A stretch of 5,434 bases of DNA from JAJDGF01 sp031549325. GTDB taxonomy: Bacteria; Bacillota; Clostridia; Christensenellales; Aristaeellaceae. The position numbers and the translations under genes were made by a program. Positions within the stretch are counted from its first letter, which is position 1; every line of letters starts with the position of its first letter. Below, piece by piece: positions 4,169-5,434 of this stretch. A model generated the notes under the pieces. The model searched no databases and was not told the origin of the DNA. It saw only the letters and a program-made list of their open reading frames with translations. The DNA lies in NCBI GenBank assembly GCA_031549325.1, contig JAVBQA010000028.1, forward strand, positions 1 to 5,434, written 5' to 3'.

Positions 4169-5200
4169 ATGCAGAAGCTGTCGCTGGTGGCTCTGGCGCT
4201 CATGCTGACGTTCGTGCTCTCTCTGTGGCCCAGCACCGAGCTGATGCCTGACCGCGCATCTGGGGCAAACGCACTGGCCGACGAGGCCGCGCCCTTGTAC
4301 ACGCCCGTGCCCACCCCCCTGCCGACCCCCACCCCCACGCCCGTCCCCACCCCGTCGCCCACGCCCAGCCCAACCCCCATCGCGAATGGCAGTGAGGGGC
4401 CAGAGGTGAAGGCGCTGCAGGAAATGCTGGCGATGCAGGGGTTTTTGGACGGCGCGCCGGACGGCCGATATGGCCCGGGCACGCAGCAAGCCGTGGACGC
4501 CGCGCGGGCGGTCCTAGGCATGCCGAGCGGCCCGGCCGAGTGGGCGCTCTTGCAGGCGCTCTCCAGGGAGCTGCCGTTTGACGCGGCCGTGCCCGAGCAG
4601 ATCATGCGCGTGCAGCGACGGCTTGGCAGCCTGGGCTTTCTCTACAAAGGCGTGGATGGCGCGCTGGGCAACGCCTCCGGCGAAGCGCTGCGCAAGTTCC
4701 AAAAGCAGTGCAACCTGATCGAGAGCGGCTACCCCGACCCGGACACGCTGCGGCTGCTGTTTAGCGACAGCGCGCCCGCATCCGCCCGGCCCTACCACGA
4801 ATACAAGGTGGTGGTGGACATCAGCGCGCAGCGGGTGTATGTGTACGCCTGGAAAAACGGCGAATACAAGACCAGGGTGCGCACCATGAAGTGTTCCACC
4901 GGCACAGGCAACACCCCCACCCCCACCGGCACCTTCCAGGAGACCGTGCGCCGCGGCGAGAAATGGCACCACTTCGGCGAGTATGGCGTGTGGGCGCAGT
5001 ACGCCATCCACATCGATCCCACCGGCAACATCATGTTTCACTCGGTCCTGTACAACAGAAGGGGCGGCTCGCCCACCAGCGGGTCCGTGGGCAGCCTGGG
5101 ATCGCGCGCGTCACATGGCTGCATCCGGCTGAGCGTGAAGGACGCCAAATGGCTGTATGAGCACAGCCCGGATGGGACGACCGTGGTGATCAAAAAGTAG
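4169..5200 (+). CDS. Exported L,D-transpeptidase with two peptidoglycan-binding repeats (YkuD family)
   Basis: The product is 343 residues from ATG 4169, chosen because GAGGTG (4156-4161) lies seven bases upstream; a TTG at 4130 is in frame but lacks a site. It should make 3-3 cross-links in, or attach molecules to, the cell wall outside the membrane. Hydrophobic residues 4-20 form a signal peptide or anchor; a possible cleavage is after ALA37, otherwise it stays tethered. A Thr/Pro linker (TPVPTPLPTPTPTPVPTP and more) covers 44-70. Two PG_binding_1-like repeats follow at about 74-133 (VKALQEMLAMQGFLDGAPDG) and 145-199 (RVQRRLGSLGFLYKGVDGAL). The YkuD domain starts near Y212, has TPTG at 251-254, the conserved H291, and the catalytic motif S315-H316-G317-C318-I319-R320. 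H291 and S315 are further apart than in many members. It ends ten residues or so after the last strand, so it looks complete. Probably co-transcribed with degV; a perfect terminator follows. Confidence 0.93.
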   Translation: MQKLSLVALALMLTFVLSLWPSTELMPDRASGANALADEAAPLYTPVPTPLPTPTPTPVPTPSPTPSPTPIANGSEGPEVKALQEMLAMQGFLDGAPDGRYGPGTQQAVDAARAVLGMPSGPAEWALLQALSRELPFDAAVPEQIMRVQRRLGSLGFLYKGVDGALGNASGEALRKFQKQCNLIESGYPDPDTLRLLFSDSAPASARPYHEYKVVVDISAQRVYVYAWKNGEYKTRVRTMKCSTGTGNTPTPTGTFQETVRRGEKWHHFGEYGVWAQYAIHIDPTGNIMFHSVLYNRRGGSPTSGSVGSLGSRASHGCIRLSVKDAKWLYEHSPDGTTVVIKK

Positions 5201-5240
5201 GCGATGGGCGGCGGTCGGCCGGCCCCTGCCCGTCTCAGCG

Positions 5241-5273
5241 AAAAAGAGCAGCCCCAAGAGGGCTGCTCTTTTT
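5241..5273. terminator. Bidirectional Rho-independent terminator
   Basis: A perfect 14-bp stem, AAAAAGAGCAGCCC (5241-5254) with GGGCTGCTCTTTTT (5260-5273), encloses a 5-base loop CAAGA. It ends in T5 on the plus strand and, by symmetry, T5 on the minus strand, so it can stop transcription both ways. It lies 40 bases after the transpeptidase stop and six bases from the stop of the minus-strand frame at 5280, fitting a terminator shared by convergent genes. Confidence 0.95.
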
Positions 5274-5279
5274 AGTCCA

Positions 5280-5390
5280 TCAGTGGCACTTCTCGCACGG
5301 CTTATACCAATGAAAACACAGTAACGCCTCCAAAGCGGCGAGCGTTTTTTCGCCCTGCAAGGAGCTGGAGTGCAGCGTAGCAGAGCTACG
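5280..5390 (-). pseudogene. Possible C-terminal remnant of a Cys/His-rich protein on the minus strand
   Basis: Read on the minus strand, a frame is open from 5390 (after a TAG at 5393-5391) to TGA at 5282-5280. Its end, EALLCFHWYKPCEKCH, contains a PCEKCH motif (CxxCH) and residues such as Trp, His and Cys that are rare in random GC-rich translations. The adjacent bidirectional terminator is where a convergent gene's terminator should be. Upstream the frame enters the palindromic element at 5345-5423, and no ATG or ribosome-binding site is found; a TTG at 5360-5358 has none either. One reading is that the element interrupted a gene. The frame may also be chance. No family is recognised. Confidence 0.3.
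5324..5350 (+). terminator. Weak second terminator-like hairpin with T6 run
   Basis: ACGCCTC (5324-5330) pairs with GAGCGT (5340-5345) with one bulged C and a 9-base loop, directly followed by T6 at 5345-5350. It could back up the main terminator at 5241-5273 for plus-strand transcription. The stem is short and imperfect, and the T-run also forms part of the larger palindrome to its right, so this is tentative. Confidence 0.3.
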
Positions 5391-5423
5391 CTAAGCGGAG
5401 GGCGACGCCGCAGGGCGGAATAA
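5345..5423. repeat. Nested palindromic element, candidate dispersed repeat or structured RNA
   Basis: The outer stem is CGCCCTGC (5351-5358) with GCAGGGCG (5410-5417), 8 bp perfect, extended by T-run/A-rich pairing (5345-5350 with 5418-5423: five pairs including one G-T, one mismatch). The inner stem is AGCGTAGC (5374-5381) with GCTACGCT (5385-5392), 8 bp perfect with a 3-base loop AGA. Between the stems both sides are purine-rich and carry GGAG (three copies in all). There is no transposase or clear target-site duplication, and the right flank is cut short by the window edge. It is not a tRNA. It resembles REP- or MITE-type intergenic elements in shape only. Confidence 0.55.
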
Positions 5424-5434
5424 AATCCGGCGCG

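Noticed and set aside
4298..4378. CCCACCCC-rich repeat in the transpeptidase gene as a separate DNA element
   Set aside because: It is fully explained by the Thr/Pro linker codons and keeps the reading frame.
4514..5041. Minus-strand open frame inside the transpeptidase gene
   Set aside because: Gly/Val/His-rich antisense translation with no start signal; the plus strand encodes a complete YkuD domain.
5345..5423. tRNA gene
   Set aside because: No anticodon arm, T-loop or acceptor pairing pattern fits; the stems are two nested palindromes.
1..5434. A complete defence, toxin-antitoxin or phage module
   Set aside because: No nuclease, reverse transcriptase, toxin fold, integrase or phage structural gene is recognisable; the genes are cupin, DegV, L,D-transpeptidase and two proteins of unknown function.

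Overview
The window looks like chromosomal DNA from a high-GC member of the Firmicutes, probably a gut-type Clostridia lineage. The evidence is a DegV-family lipid-binding protein, purine-rich Shine-Dalgarno sites (AAGGAGG, AGGAG, GAGGTG), a YkuD L,D-transpeptidase with two peptidoglycan-binding repeats and a Thr/Pro linker, and extended -10 promoters in AT-rich islands. This is an inference from family content and composition; there is no rRNA or other taxonomic marker.

Left part (1-559): the last 32 codons of a membrane protein end at 99-101. A noncoding stretch of about 450 bases follows. It holds a 19-bp tandem array that begins inside that stop codon (100-224), then a C-rich tract with a degenerate 12-13 bp repeat (277-417), then an AT-rich promoter region.

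Middle (560-3059): a secreted protein of unknown function made of two diverged copies of one domain (560-1687) faces a small two-helix membrane protein on the minus strand (2417-1878). The gap between them holds a hairpin and a possibly frameshifted small ORF whose stop overlaps the membrane protein's stop. Divergent promoters in 2451-2549 serve the membrane protein and a single-domain cupin (2607-3059).

Right part (3056-5200): after an intergenic region with a coupled small ORF, three hairpins and a promoter dyad comes a likely two-gene unit. It consists of a DegV/FakB-like fatty-acid-binding protein (3283-4113) and an exported L,D-transpeptidase (4169-5200), closed by a perfect bidirectional terminator (5241-5273). 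The pair may link lipid handling and wall cross-linking, but co-transcription is inferred only from the 55-base gap.

Right edge (5274-5434): a minus-strand reading frame ends in a Cys/His-rich tail next to the shared terminator. Its upstream part runs into a nested palindromic element (5345-5423) that could be a dispersed repeat or a structured RNA.

No defence locus, CRISPR array, transposase or biosynthetic cluster is visible. The most unusual items are the 19-bp array, the repeated-domain secreted protein, three promoters with the same spacing, and the nested palindrome at the right end. None of these by itself establishes a new system.
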